Notes: a model not told the origin generated them from the letters alone. DNA of 64,000 nucleotides from Calliopsis andreniformis (GCF_051401765.1 NW_027480507.1:1116001-1180000), one strand, 5' to 3'. Numbered from the stretch's first letter, positions 1-14,729 are shown. Program-made: numbers and translations.

Positions 1-59
1 AATCCTCAATCCTCAATCCTCAATCCTCAATCCTCAATCATCAATCCTCAACACCCAAT

Positions 60-3000
60 CCTCAATCTTCAATCCTCAATCCTCAATCCTCAATCCTCAA
101 TCCTCAATCATCAATCCTCAATCACCAATCCTCAGGCCCAAATCCTCAATCTTCAATACTCAATCCTCAATCCTCAATCTTCAATCCCCAATACTCAATC
201 TTCAATCCTCAATCCCCAATCCTCAATCCTCAATCCTCAATCCTCAATCCTCAGTCCTCAGTCCTCAACCATCAATCCTGAATCCTCAATCCTGCTTCCT
301 CAATCTTCAGCCCTCTGTCCTCAACAATCAGTTGTCAATCCTCAATCTTCAATACTCAATCGTCAATCCTCAGTCCTCAATCCTCAATCCTCAATTCTCG
401 TTCCTCAATCCTCATTCTTCAATCCTCAATACCCAATCCTCAATCTTCAATCCTCAATCCTCAATCCTCAATTCTCAGTCCTCAATCCTCAGTCCTCAGT
501 CCTCAAACCTCAATCCTCTACCCTCAGCCCTCATCCTCAATCCTCAATCCTCAAACCTCAATCCTCAATCTTCAATCCTCAATACTCAATCTTCAATAAT
601 CAATCCTCAATTCTCAATCCTCAATATTCAATCCTCAATCGTCAGTCCTCAATCCCCAATGCCCAATCTTCAATGCTCAATCCTCAATCCTCAATCCTCA
701 ATCCTCAATCTTCAATCCTCAATACTCATACTTCAATCCTCAATCCTCAATACTCAATCCTCAATCCTCAATCCTCAATCCTCAATTTTCAATCCTCAAT
801 ACTCAATCTTCAATCCTCAATCCTCAATCCTCAAACCTCAATCGTCAGTCTTCAATCCTCAGTACTCAATCTTCAACCCTCAATCCTCAATCCTCAATCC
901 TCAATCCTCAATACTCATTCTTCAATCCTCCAGACCCAATCCTCAATCCTCAATCCTCAATCCTCAATCCTCAATCCTCAATCCTCAATCATCAATCCTC
1001 AATCATCAATCCTCAGTCCCAAATCCTCAATCTTCAATACTCAATCCTCAATCCTCAATCTTCAATCCCCAATACTCAATCTTCAATCCTCAATCCCCAA
1101 TCCTCAATCCTCAATCCTCAATCCTCAATCCTCAGTCCTCAGTCCTCAACCATCAATCCTGAATCCTCAATCCTGCATCCTCAATCTTCAGCCCTCTGTC
1201 CTCAACAATCAGTTGTCAATCCTCAATCTTCAATACTCAATCGTCAATCCTCAGTCCTCAATCCTCAATCCTCAATTCTCGTTCCTCAATCCTCATTCTT
1301 CAATCCTCAATACCCAATCCTCAATCTTCAATCCTCAATCCTCAATCCTCAATTCTCAGTCCTCAATCCTCAGTCCTCAGTCCTCAAACCTCAATCCTCA
1401 ACCCTCAGCCCTCATCCTCAATCCTCAATCCTCAATCCTCAATCCTCAATCTTCAATCCTCAATACTCAATCTTCAATAATCAATCCTCAATTCTCAATC
1501 CTCAATACTCAATCCTCAATCGTCAGACCTCAATCCCCAATCCCCAATCTTCAATCCTCAATCCTCAATCCTCAATCCTCAATACTCAATCTTCAATCCT
1601 CAATACTCAAACTTCAATCCTCAATCCTCAATACTCAATCCTCAATCCTCAATCCTCAATCCTCAATTTTCAAACCCCAATACTCAATCTTCAATCCTCA
1701 ATCCTCAATCCTCAATCCTCAATCGTCAGTCTTCAATCCTCAATACTCAATCTTCAATCCTCAATCCTCAATCCTCAATCATCAATCCTCAATCACCAAT
1801 CCTCAGTCCCAAATCCTCAATCTTCAATACTCAATCCTCAATCCTCAATCTTCAATCCCCAATACTCAATCTTCAATCCTCAATCCCCAATCCTCAATCC
1901 TCAATCCTCAATCCTCAATCCTCAGTCCTCAACCATCAATCCTGAATCCTCAATCCTGCATCCTCAATCTTCAGCCCTCTGTCCTCAACAATCAGTTGTC
2001 AATCCTCAATCTTCAATACTCAATCGTCAATCCTCAGTCCTCAATCCTCAATCCTCAATTCTCGTTCCTCAATCCTCATTCTTCAATCCTCAATACCCAA
2101 TCCTCAATCTTCAATCCTCAATCCTCAATCCTCAATTCTCAGTCCTCAATCCTCAGTCCTCAGTCCTCAAACCTCAATCCTCTACCCTCAGCCCTCATCC
2201 TCAATCCTCAATCCTCAAACCTCAATCCTCAATCTTCAATCCTCAATACTCAATCTTCAATAATCAATCCTCAATTCTCAATCCTCAATATTCAATCCTC
2301 AATCGTCAGTCCTCAATCCCCAATCCCCAATCTTCAATGCTCAATCCTCAATCCTCAATCCTCAATCCTCAATCTTCAATCCTCAATACTCATACTTCAA
2401 TCCTCAATCCTCAATACTCAATCCTCAATCCTCAATGCTCAATCCTCAATTTTCAATCCTCAATACTCAATCTTCAATCCTCAATCCTCAATCCTCAAAC
2501 CTCAATCGTCAGTCTTCAATCCTCAGTACTCAATCTTCAACCCTCAATCCTCAATCCTCAATCCTCAATCCTCAATACTCATTCTTCAATCCTCCAGACC
2601 CAATCCTCAATCCTCAATCCTCAATCCTCAATCCTCAATCCTCAATCCTCAATCATCAATCCTCAATCATCAATCCTCAGTCCCAAATCCTCAATCTTCA
2701 ATACTCAATCCTCAATCCTCAATCTTCAATCCCCAATACTCAATCTTCAATCCTCAATCCCCAATCCTCAATCCTCAATCCTCAATCCTCAATCCTCAGT
2801 CCTCAGTCCTCAACCATCAATCCTGAATCCTCAATCCTGCATCCTCAATCTTCAGCCCTCTGTCCTCAACAATCAGTTGTCAATCCTCAATCTTCAATAC
2901 TCAATCGTCAATCCTCAGTCCTCAATCCTCAATCCTCAATTCTCGTTCCTCAATCCTCATTCTTCAATCCTCAATACCCAATCCTCAATCTTCAATCCTC

Positions 3001-3400
3001 AATCCTCAATCCTCAATTCTCAGTCCTCAATCCTCAGTCCTCAGTCCTCAAACCTCAATCCTCAACCCTCAGCCCTCATCCTCAATCCTCAAACCTCAAT
3101 CCTCAATCCTCAATCTTCAATCCTCAATACTCAATCTTCAATAATCAATCCTCAATTCTCAATCCTCAATACTCAATCCTCAATCGTCAGTCCTCAAGCC
3201 CCAATCCCCAATCTTCAATCCTCAATCCTCAATCCTCAATCCTCAATACTCAATCTTCAATCCTCAATACTCAAACTTCAATCCTCAATCCTCAATACTC
3301 AATCCTCAATCCTCAATCCTCAATCCTCAATTTTCAAACCTCAATACTCAATCTTCAATCCTCAATCCTCAATCCTCAATCCTCAATCGTCAGTCTTCAA
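60..3400. repeat. Direct repeat with offset 1,664 bp
   Basis: Landmark heptamers recur in the same order 1,664 bp apart: CCCTCTGTCC at 311 and 1975, and again at 1192 and 2856; the string TCTTCAATGCTCAATCC near 670 and 2334. Each 1.66 kb unit itself holds two landmark heads spaced about 880 and 784 bp, so it looks like a duplicated dimer. The offset is 1,671 near position 121, showing a one-heptamer length difference. Borders are approximate because the background repeat hides breakpoints. Confidence 0.75.
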
Positions 3401-5390
3401 TCCTCAATACTCAATCTTCAATCCTCAATCCTCAATCCTCAATCCGCAATCCTCAATCCTCAATCCTCAATCCTCATTCTTCAATCCTCAATACCGAATC
3501 CTCAATCTTCAATCCTCAATCCTCAATCCTCAATCCTCAATCCTCAATCATCAATCCTCAATCGTCAATCCTCAGTCCCAAATCCTCAATCTTCAATACT
3601 CAATCCTCAATCCTCAATCTTCAATCCCCAATACTCAATCTTCAACCCTCAATCCCCAATCCTCAATCCCCAATCCTCAATCCTCAATCCTCAGTCCTCA
3701 GTCCTCAACCATCAATCCTGAATCCTCAATCCTGCATCCTCAATCTTCAGCCCTCTGTCCTCAACAATCAGTTGTCAATCCTCAATCTTCAATACTCAAT
3801 CGTCAATCCTCAGTCCTCAATCCTCAATCCTCAATTCTCGTTACTCAATCCACAATCCTCAGTCCTCAGTCCTCAACCATCAATCCTGAATCCTCAATCC
3901 TGCATCCTCAATCTTCAGCCCTCTGTCCTCAACAATCAGTTGTCAATCCTCAATCTTCAATCCTCAATACTCAAACTTCAATCCTCAATCCTCAATCCTC
4001 AATCCTCAATCCTCAATCCTCAATCCTCAACATTCAATCCTCAATACTCAATCTTCAATCCTCAATCCTCAATCCTCAATCCTCAATCGTCAGTCTTCAA
4101 TCCTTAATACCCAATCCTCAATCCTCAATCTTCAATCCTCAATACTCAATCTTTAATCCTCAATCCTCAATCCTCAATCCTCAGTCCTCAATCCTGAATC
4201 CTCAATCCTCAAACCAGGATCCTCAACCGTCAGTCCACGTCCTCAATCCTCAACCCTCAATCCTCAGTCCTCCATCTTCAATCCTCAATACTCAATATTC
4301 AATCCTCAATCCTCGATCCTCAATCCTCGATCTTCAATCCTCAATTCTCAATCCTCAATCCTCAATCCTCATTCTTCAATCCTCAATACCCAATCCTCAA
4401 TCTTCAATCCTCAATCCTCAATCCTCAATTCTCAGTCCTCCGTCCTCAGTCCTCAGTCCTCGAACCTCAATCCTCAACCCTCAGCCCTCATCCTCAATCC
4501 TCAATCCTCAATCCTCAATACTCAATCTTCAATAATGAATCCTCAATTCTCAATCCTCAATACTCAATCCTCAATCGTCAGTCCTCAATCCCCAATCCTC
4601 AATCCTCAATCCTCAATCCTCAATCCTCAATCCTCAATCCTCAATCCTCAATCTTCAATCCTCAATACTCAAACTACAATCCTCAATCCTCAATCCTCAA
4701 TCCTCAATCCTCAATCCTCAATCCTCAATTTTCAATCCTCAATACTCAATCTTCAATCCTCAATCCTCAATCCTCAATCCTCAGTTGTCAGTCTTCAATC
4801 CTCAATACTCAATCTTCAATCCTCAAACCTCAATCCTCAATCCTCAATCCTCAATCCTCAATCCTCATTCCTCATTCTTCAATCCTCAATACCCAATCCT
4901 CAATCTTCAATCCTCAATCCTCAATCCTCAATGCTCAATCCTCAATCATCAATCCTCAATCATCAATCCTCAGTCCCAAATCCTCAATCTTCAATACTCA
5001 ATCCTCAATCCTCAATCTTCAATCCCCAATACTCAATCTTCAACCCTCAATCCCCAATCCTCAATCCTCAATCCTCAATCCTCAATCCTCAATCCTCAGT
5101 CCTCAGTCCTCAACCATCAATCCTGAATCCTCAATCCTGCATCCTCAATCTTCAGCCCTCTGTCCTCAACAATCAGTTGTCAATCCTCAATCTTCAATAC
5201 TCAATCGTCAATACTCAGTCCTCAATCGTCAGTCCTCAATCCCCAGTCCCCAATCTTCAATCCTCAATCCTCAATCCTCAATCCTCAATCCTCAATCTTC
5301 AGTCCTCAATACTCAAACTTCAATCCTCAATCCTCAATACTCAATCCTCAATCCTCAAACCTCAATCCTCAATCCTCAATCCTCAATTCT
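3401..5390. repeat. Mixed heptamer block with dispersed copies
   Basis: No coding or RNA signal is visible. The block contains two landmark heads only 168 bp apart (3762 and 3930) and a rare variant with AGGATCC at 4216. Segment 4.1-5.37 kb matches 28.9-30.17 kb at offset 24,802 (AGGATCC at 29018; the TTGTCAGTC variant at 4785 and 29587). Segment 4.43-5.2 kb matches 20.5-21.25 kb at offsets 16,074 and 16,053, differing by 21 bp, which is three heptamers. Confidence 0.65.
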
Positions 5391-8300
5391 CGTTCCTCAA
5401 TCCTCATTCTTCAATCCTCAATACCCAATCCTCAATCTTCAATCCTCAATCCTCAATCCTCAATTCTCAGTCCTCAATCCTCAGTCCTCAGTCCTCAAAC
5501 CTCAATCCTCAACCCTCAGCCCTCATCCTCAATCCTAAATCCTCAATCCTCAATCCTCAATCTTCAATCCTCAATACTCAATCTTCAATAATCAATCCTC
5601 AATCCTCAATCCTCAATACTCAATCCTCAATCGTCAGTCCTCAATCCCCAATCCCCAATCTTCAATCCTCAATCCTCAATCCTCAATCCTCAATCCTCAA
5701 TCTTCAATCCTCAATACTCAAATTTCAATCCTCAATCCTCAATACTCAATCCTCAATCCTCAAACCTCAATCCTCAATTTTCAATCCTCAATACTCAATC
5801 TTCAATCCTCAATCCTCAATCCTCAATCCTCAATCCTCAATCCTCAATCGTCAGTCTTCAATCCTCAATACTCAATCTTCAATCCTCAATCCTCAATCCT
5901 CAATCCTCAATCCTCATTCTTCAATACTCAATACCCAATCCTCAATCTTCAATCCTCAATCCTCAATCCTCAATCCTCAATCCTCAATACTCAATCCTCA
6001 ATCCTCAATTCTCAATCCTCAATACTCAATCCTCAATCCTCAATCCTCAATCCTCAATCCTCAGTCTTCAATCCTCAATACTCAATCTGCAATCTTCAAT
6101 CCTCAATCCTCAATCCTCAATCCTCATTCTTCAATCCTCAATACCCAATCCTCAATCTTCAATCCTCAATCCTCAATCCTCAATTCTCAAACCTCAATCC
6201 TCAATCCTCAGACCTCAAACATCAATATTCAACCCTCAGTCCTCGCCCTCAATCCACAACCCTCAATCCTCAATCCTCAATCTTCAAACCTCAATCCTCA
6301 ATCCTCAATCCTCAATTCTCGTTCCTCAATCCTCATTCTTCAATCCTCAATACCCAATCCTCAATCTTCAATCCTCAATCCTCAATCCTCAATTCTCAGT
6401 CCTCAATCCTCAGTCCTCAGTCCTCAAACCTCAATCCTCAACCCTCAGCCCTCATCCTCAATCCTAAATCCTCAATCCTCAACCCTCAATCTTCAATCCT
6501 CAATACTCAATCTTCAATAATCAATCCTCAATCCTCAATCCTCAATACTCAATCCTCAATCGTCAGTCCTCAATCCCCAATCCCCAATCTTCAATCCTCA
6601 ATCCTCAATCCTCAATCCTCAATCCTCAATCTTCAATCCTCAATACTCAAATTTCAATCCTCAATCCTCAATACTCAATCCTCAATCCTCAAACCTCAAT
6701 CCTCAATTTTCAATCCTCAATACTCAATCTTCAATCCTCAATCCTCAATCCTCAATCCTCAATCGTCAGTCTTCAATCCTCAATACTCAATCTTCAATCC
6801 TCAATCCTCAATCCTCAATCCTCAATCCTCATTCTTCAATACTCAATACCCAATCCTCAATCTTCAATCCTCAATCCTCAATCCTCAAGCCTCAATCCTC
6901 AATACTCAATCCTCAATCCTCAATTCTCAATCCTCAATACTCAATCCTCAATCCTCAATCCTCAATCCTCAATCCTCAGTCTTCAATCCTCAATACTCAA
7001 TCTGCAATCTTCAATCCTCAATCCTCAATCCTCAATCCTCATTCTTCAATCCTCAATACCCAATCCTCAATCTTCAATCCTCAATCCTCAATCCTCAATT
7101 CTCAAACCTCAATCCTCAATCCTCAGACCTCAAACATCAATATTCAACCCTCAGTCCTCGCCCTCAATCCACAACCCTCAATCCTCAATCCTCAATCTTC
7201 AATCATCGATATTCAATCTTCAATACTCTATCCTCAATCCTCAATCCTCAATCTTTAATCCTCAATCCTCAATCTTCAATCCTCAATCCTCAATCCTCAA
7301 TCCTCAATCCTCAATACTCAATCCTCAATCCTCAATTCTCAATCCTCAATACTCAATCCTCAATCCTCAATCCTCAATCCTCAATCCTCAGTCTTCAATC
7401 CTCAATACTCAATCTGCAATCTTCAATCCTCAATCCTCAATCCTCAATCCTCATTCTTCAATCCTCAATACCCAATCCTCAATCTTCAATCCTCAATCCT
7501 CAATCCTCAATTCTCAAACCTCAATCCTCAATCCTCAGACCTCAAACATCAATATTCAACCCTCAGTCCTCGCCCTCAATCCACAACCCTCAATCCTCAA
7601 TCCTCAATCTTCAAACCTCAATCCTCAATCCTCAATCCTCAATTCTCGTTCCTCAATCCTCATTCTTCAATCCTCAATACCCAATCCTCAATCTTCAATC
7701 CTCAATCCTCAATCCTCAATTCTCAGTCCTCAATCCTCAGTCCTCAGTCCTCAAACCTCAATCCTCAACCCTCAGCCCTCATCCTCAATCCTAAATCCTC
7801 AATCCTCAATCCTCAATCTTCAATCCTCAATACTCAATCTTCAATAATCAATCCTCAATCCTCAATCCTCAATACTCAATCCTCAATCGTCAGTCCTCAA
7901 TCCCCAATCCCCAATCTTCAATCCTCAATCCTCAATCCTCAATCCTCAATCCTCAATCTTCAATCCTCAATACTCAAATTTCAATCCTCAATCCTCAATA
8001 CTCAATCCTCAATCCTCAAACCTCAATCCTCAATTTTCAATCCTCAATACTCAATCTTCAATCCTCAATCCTCAATCCTCAATCCTCAATCCTCATTCTT
8101 CAATACTCAATACCCAATCCTCAATCTTCAATCCTCAATCCTCAATCCTCAAGCCTCAATCCTCAATACTCAATCCTCAATCCTCAATTCTCAATCCTCA
8201 ATACTCAATCCTCAATCCTCAATCCTCAATCCTCAATCCTCAGTCTTCAATCCTCAATACTCAATCTGCAATCTTCAATCCTCAATCCTCAATCCTCAAT

Positions 8301-8450
8301 CCTCATTCTTCAATCCTCAATACCCAATCCTCAATCTTCAATCCTCAATCCTCAATCCTCAATTCTCAAACCTCAATCCTCAATCCTCAGACCTCAAACA
8401 TCAATATTCAACCCTCAGTCCTCGCCCTCAATCCACAACCCTCAATCCTC
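5391..8450. repeat. Amplified triplet of about 0.9-1.3 kb units
   Basis: The marker CTCGTTCC occurs at about 5390, 6319 and 7646 (spacings 929 and 1,327). The marker CAGACCTCAAACATCAATAT occurs at 6209, 7124, 7536 and 8388. The last two large units differ by 63 bp, nine heptamers. The matching region at 21.4-22.2 kb carries the CAGACC marker only once (22171), so this triplet is an expansion here or a contraction there. Nothing gene-like is seen. Confidence 0.65.
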
Positions 8451-9429
8451 AATCCTCAATCTTCAATCATCGATATTCAATCTTCAATACTCAATCCTCA
8501 ATCCTCAATCCTCAATCTTTAATCCTCAATCCTCAATCTTCATTCCTCAATCCTCAATCTTCAATGCTCAATCCTCAATCCTCAATCCTCAATCCTCAAT
8601 CCTCAATCCTCAATCCTCAATCCTCAATCCTCAGTCTTCAATCCTCAATACTCAATCTGCAATCTTCAATCCTCAATCCTCAATCCTCAATCCTCATTCT
8701 TCAATCCTCAACACCCGATCCTCAATCTTCAACCCTCAATCCTCAATCCTGAATTCTCAATCCTCAATCCTCAATCCTCAGACTTCAAACATCAATACTC
8801 AAACCTAAGTCCTCGTCCTCAATCCACAATCCTCAGTTCTCAAACCTCAATCCTGAATCCTCAATCCTGAATCATCAATCTTCAGCCCTCAGTCCTCAAC
8901 AATCAGTTGTCAATCCTCAATCCTCAATAGAATATCCTCAATTCACAGGTCTCAATACTCAATACTCAACTTGCAATCTTCAAATCTCTATCCACAAACA
9001 TCAATTCTCATCACTGAACACACAACACTCAGTTCCCAATCCTCAATCTTCAATCCTCAATCCTCAACCTTCAATCCTCAATCCTCAATCCTCAATTCTC
9101 AATCCTCATTCCTCAGTCCTCAGTCCTCAAACCTCAATCCTCAACCCTCAGCCCTCATCCTCAATCCTCAATCCTCAACCCTCAATCCCCAATCTTCAAT
9201 CCTCAATACTCAATCTTCAATAATCATTCCTCAATTCTCAATCCTCAATACTCAATCCTCAATCGTCAGTCCTCAATCCCCAATCCTCAATTTTCAATCC
9301 TCAATCCTCAATCCTCAATCCTCAACCCTCAATCTTCAATCCTCAATACTCAAACTTCAATCCTCAATCCTCAATCCTCAACATTCAATCCTCAATACTC
9401 AATCCTCAACATTCAATCCTCAATACTCA
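8451..9429. repeat. Landmark-bearing block shared with 22.2-23.2 kb
   Basis: Matches 22,220-23,198 at offset 13,769 (TAGAATAT tail at 8926 and 22695). It includes a pure nine-unit heptamer run, a TCATCGATATTC marker near 8467, and a landmark head at 8897 followed by its tail. Visible differences between the two copies are a few substitutions, such as CACTGAACAC against CACTCAACAC. It ends where the 4,323-bp tandem unit begins. Confidence 0.7.
8897..9033. repeat. Composite landmark, head plus tail (GTTGTC type)
   Basis: Head at 8897, tail from 8926: TAGAATATCCTCAATTC, CACAGGTCTC, then CTCTATCCACAAACATC and CAACACTCAG. This tail version is the closest visible relative of the hairpin tails right of 50.9 kb. 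Confidence 0.8.
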
Positions 9430-10406
9430 ATCTTCAATCCTCAATCCTCAATCCTCAATCCTCAATCGTCAGTCTTCAATCCTCAATACTCAATTTCAAT
9501 CCTCAATCCTCAATCCTCAAACCTCAATCCTCAATCCCCAATCCTCAATCCTCATTCTTCAGTCCTCAATACCCAATCCTCAACCTTCAATCCTCAATCC
9601 TCAATCCTCAATCCTCAAACCTGAATCATCAATCCTCAATCATCAATCCTCAGTCCCAAATCCTCAATCTTCAATACTCAATCCTCAATCCTCAATCTTC
9701 AATCCCGAATACTCAATCTTCAATCCTCAATCCCCAATCCTCAATCCTCAATCCTCAATCCTCAATCCTCAAACCTCAATCCTCAATCCTCAATCCTCAA
9801 TCCTCAATCCTCAATCCTCATTCTTCAATCCTCAATACCCAATCCTCAATCTTCAATCCTCAATCCTCAATCCTCAATCCTGAATCCTCAATCCTCAATC
9901 ATCAATCCTCAATCATCAATCCTCAGTCCCAAATCCTCAATCTTCAATACTCAATCCTCAATCCTCAATCTTCAATCCCCAATACTCAATCTTCAACCCT
10001 CAATCCCCAATCCTCAATCCTCAATCCTCAATCCTCAATCCTCAGTCCTCAGTCCTCAACCATCAATCCTGAATCCTCAATCCTGCATCCTCAATCTTCA
10101 GCCCTCTGTCCTCAACAATCAGTTGTCAATCCTCAATCTTCAATACTCAATCGTCAATACTCAGTCCTCAATCGTCAGTCCTCAATCCCCAATCCCCAAT
10201 CTTCAATCCTCAATCCTCAATCCTCAATCCTCAATCCTCAATCTTCAATCCTCAATACTCAAACTTCAATCCTCAATCCTCAATACTCAATCCTCAATCC
10301 TCAAACCTCAATCCTCAATCCTCAATCCTCAATCCTCAGGCCTCAATCCTCAATCCTGAATCCTCAGTCCTCAAACCACAATCCTGAATCCTCAATCCTG
10401 AATCCT

Positions 10407-10566
10407 CATTCTTCATACATCTGACATCAACTATCAGACGTCGATACTGAATCCTCAATAGAATATCATCAATTCACAGTTTTCAATGCTCAGTACTCAA
10501 TCTGCAATCTTCAAGTCTCTATCCACAAACATCAATTCTCATCACTCAACCCTCAACACTCAGTCC
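10407..10566. repeat. Composite landmark, GACGTC type
   Basis: Head CAACTATCAGACGTC at 10428, tail TAGAATATCATCAATTC from 10457, then CAGTTTTCAATGCTC and CTCTATCCACAAACATC. Carries CATACATCTG where its tandem partner at 14730 has CAGACATCTG. Confidence 0.8.
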
Positions 10567-13181
10567 CCAATCCTCAATCTTCAATCCTCAATCCTCAATC
10601 CGCAATCCTCAATCCTCAATATTCAATCCTCAATACTCAATCTTCAATCCTCAATCTTCAATCCCCAATCCTCAATCCTCAATCCCCAATCGTCAATCTT
10701 CAATCCTCAATACTCAATCTTCAATCCTCAATCCTCAATCCTCAATCCTCAATCCTCAAACCTCAATCCTCAACCGTCAACATTCAATCCTCACTACTCA
10801 ATCTTCAATCCTCAATCCTCAATCCTCAATCCTCATTCTTCAATACTCAATACCCAATCCTCAATATTCAATCCTCAATCCTCGATCTTCAATCCTCAAT
10901 CTTCAATCCTCAATCCTCAATCCTCAATCCTCAACCCTCATTCTTCAATCCTCAATACCCAATCCTCAATCTTCAATCCTCAATCCTCAATCCTCAATTC
11001 TCAGTCCTCCATCCTCAGTCCTCAGTCCTCAAACCTCAATCCTCAACCCTCAGCCCTCATCCTCAATCCTCAATCCTCAATCCTCAATCCTCAATCTTCA
11101 ATCCTCAATACTCAATCTTCAATAATCAATCCTCAATTCTGAATCCTCAATACTCAATCCTCACTCGTCAGTCCTCAATCCCCAATCCTCAATCTTCAAT
11201 CCTCAATCCTCAATCCTCAATCCTCCATCCTCAACCTTCAATCCTCAATACTCAAACTTCAATCATCAACCCTCAATCCTCAATCCTCAATCCTCAATCC
11301 TCAATCCTCAATTTTCAATCCTCAATACTCAATCTTCAATCCTCAATCCTAAATCCTCAATCCTCAATCGTCAGTCTTCAATCCTCAATACTCAATCTTC
11401 AATCCTCAAACCTCAATCCTCAATCCTCAATCCTCAACCCTCAATCCTCAATCCTCATTCTTCAATCCTCAACACCCAATCCTCAATCTTCAATCCTCAA
11501 TCCTCAATCCTCAATCCTCAATCCTCAATCATCAATCCTCAATCATCAATCCTCAGTCCCAAATCCTCAATCTTCAATACTCAATCCTCAATCCTCAATC
11601 TTCAATCCCCAATACTCAATCTTCAATCCTCAATCCCCAATCCTCAATCCTCAATCCTCAATCCTCAATCCTCAGTCCTCAGTCCTCAACCATCAATCCT
11701 GAATCCTCAATCCTGCATCCTCAATCTTCAGCCCTCTGTCCTCAACAATCAGTTGTCAATCCTCAATCTTCAATACTCAATCGTCAATCCTCAGTCCTCA
11801 ATCCTCAATCCTCAATTCTCGTTCCTCAATCCTCATTCTTCAATCCTCTATACCCAATCCTCAATCTTCAATCCTCAATCCTCAATCCTCAATTCTCAGT
11901 CCTCAATCCTCAGTCCTCAGTCCTCAAACCTCAATCCTCTACCCTCAGCCCTCATCCTCAATCCTCAATCCTCAAACCTCAATCCTCAATCTTCAATCCT
12001 CAATACTCAATCTTCAATAATCAATCCTCAATTCTCAATCCTCAATATTCAATCCTCAATCGTCAGTCCTCAATCCCCAATCCCCAATCTTCAATGCTCA
12101 ATCCTCAATCCTCAATCCTCAATACTCAATCTTCAATCCTCAATACTCATACTTCAATCCTCAATCCTCAATACTCAATCCTCAATCCTCAATCCTCAAT
12201 CCTCAATTTTCAATCCTCAATACTCAATCTTCAATCCTCAATCCTCAATCCTCAATCCTCAATCGTCAGTCTTCAATCCTCAGTACTCATTCTTCAATCC
12301 TCAATCCTCAATCCTCAATCCTCAATCCTCAATCCTCAATCCTCAATACCCAATCCTCAATCCTCAATCCTCAATCCTCAATCCTCAATCCTCAATCCTC
12401 AATCATCAATCCTCAATCATCAATCCTCGGTCCCAAATCCTCAATCTTCAATACTCAATCCTCAATCCTCAATCTTCAATCCCCAATACTCAATCTTCAA
12501 TCCTCAATCCCCAATCCTCAATCCTCAATCCTCAATCCTCAATACTCAATCTTCAATCCTCAATCTTCAATCCCCAATCCTCAATCCTCAATCCCCAATC
12601 ATCAATCTTCAATCCTCAATACTCAATCTTCAATCCTCAAACCTCAATCCTCAATCCTCAATCCTCAACCCTCAATCCTCAATCCTCATTCTTCAATCCT
12701 CAACACCCAATCCTCAATCTTCAACCCTCAATCCTCAATCCTCAATCCTCAATCCTCAATCATCAATCCTCAATCTTCAAACCTCAATCCCCAATCCTCA
12801 ATCCTCAGTCCTCAATCCTCAATCCTCAGTCCTCAGTCCTCAACCATCAATCCTGAATCCTCAATCCTGCATCCTCAATCTTCAGCCCTCTGTCCTCAAC
12901 AATCAGTTGTCAATCCTCAATCTTCAATTCTCAATCGTCAATACTCAGTCCTCAATCGTCAGTCCTCAATCCCCAATCCCCAATCTTCAACCCTCAATCC
13001 TCAATCCTCAATCCTCAATCCTCAATCTTCAATCCTCAATACTCAAACTTCAATCCTCAAACCTCAATACTCAATCCTCAATCCTCAAACCTCAATCCTC
13101 AATCCTCAATCCTCAGGCCTCAATCCTCAATCCTGAATCCTCAGTCCTCAAACCACAATCCTGAATCCTCAAACCTGAATC

Positions 13182-13340
13182 CTCATTTTTCAGACATCTG
13201 ACCTCAACTATCAGACGTCGATCCTGAATCCTCAATAGAATATCATCAATTCACAGTTTTCAATGCTCAGTACTCAATCTGCAATCTTCAAGTCTCTATC
13301 CACAAACATCAATTCTCATCACTCAACCCTCAACACTCAG
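13182..13340. repeat. Composite landmark, GACGTC type
   Basis: Head at 13205, tail from about 13233 with TATCATCAATTC. Preceded by CCTCATTTTTCAGACATCTG, a variant shared only with the copy at 17505. Confidence 0.8.
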
Positions 13341-14729
13341 TCCCCAATCCTCAATCTTCAATCCTCAATCCTCAATCCGCAATCCTCAATCCACAATCTT
13401 CAATCCTCAATACTCAATCTTCAATCCTCAATCTTCAATCCCCAATCCTCAATCCTCAATCCCCAATCATCAATCTTCAATCCTCAATACTCAACCTTCA
13501 ATCCTCAATCCTCAATCCTCAATCCTCAATCCTCAAACCTCAATCCTCAACCGTCAACATTCAATCCTCACTACTCAATCTTCAATCCTCAATCCTCAAT
13601 CCTCAATCCTCAATCCTCATTCTTCAATACTCAATACCCAATCCTCAATATTCAATCTTCAATCCTCGATCCTCAATCCTCAATCTTCAATCCTCAATCC
13701 TCAATCCTCAATCCTCAACCCTCATTCTTCAATCCTCAATACCCAATCCTCAATCTTCAATCCTCAATCCTCAATCCTCAATCCTCAATCGTCAGTCTTC
13801 AATCCTCAATACTCAATTTCAATCCTCAATCCTCAATCCTCAAACCTCAATCCTCAATCCCCAATCCTCAATCCTCATTCTTCAGTCCTCAATACCCAAT
13901 CCTCAACCTTCAATCCTCAATCCTCAATCCTCAATCCTCAAACCTGAATCATCAATCCTCAATCATCAATCCTCAGTCCCAAATCCTCAATCTTCAATAC
14001 TCAATCCTCAATCCTCAATCTTCAATCCCGAATACTCAATCTTCAATCCTCAATCCCCAATCCTCAATCCTCAATCCTCAATCCTCAATCCTCAAACCTC
14101 AATCCTCAATCCTCAATCCTCAATCCTCAATCCTCAATCCTCATTCTTCAATCCTCAATACCCAATCCTCAATCTTCAATCCTCAATCCTCAATCCTCAA
14201 TCCTGAATCCTCAATCCTCAATCATCAATCCTCAATCATCAATCCTCAGTCCCAAATCCTCAATCTTCAATACTCAATCCTCAATCCTCAATCTTCAATC
14301 CCCAATACTCAATCTTCAACCCTCAATCCCCAATCCTCAATCCTCAATCCTCAATCCTCAATCCTCAGTCCTCAGTCCTCAACCATCAATCCTGAATCCT
14401 CAATCCTGCATCCTCAATCTTCAGCCCTCTGTCCTCAACAATCAGTTGTCAATCCTCAATCTTCAATACTCAATCGTCAATACTCAGTCCTCAATCGTCA
14501 GTCCTCAATCCCCAATCCCCAATCTTCAATCCTCAATCCTCAATCCTCAATCCTCAATCCTCAATCTTCAATCCTCAATACTCAAACTTCTATCCTCAAT
14601 CCTCAATACTCAATCCTCAATCCTCAAACCTCAATCCTCAATCCTCAATCCTCAATCCTCAGGCCTCAATCCTCAATCCTGAATCCTCAGTCCTCAAACC
14701 ACAATCCTGAATCCTCAATCCTGAATCCT

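Larger units (their letters stand above)
9430..13752. repeat. 4,323-bp tandem unit, copy 1
   Basis: Every landmark here recurs 4,323 bp downstream: the 6-base slip CAATTTCAATCC at 9491 and 13814, heads at 10113, 11743 and 12897, and composite landmarks near 10428 and 13205. A few substitutions separate the copies, including CCCCAATCC at about 10669 against CCTAAATCC at 14992, and CTTCAATCC near 10265 against CTTCTATCC near 14588. The unit length is not a multiple of 7, so it contains non-heptamer steps. Within it two composite landmarks lie 2,777 bp apart, hinting at an older internal duplication. Confidence 0.88.

Noticed and set aside
4216..4222. AGGATCC variant as a cloning-site or vector scar
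   Set aside because: It recurs at 29018 inside a collinear 1.2-kb block, so it is an inherited variant rather than a construct junction.
8926..9033. Landmark tail as a mobile element remnant
   Set aside because: It has no terminal inverted repeats or target-site duplications, and its copies travel with the surrounding blocks. A diverged heptamer stretch explains it as well.
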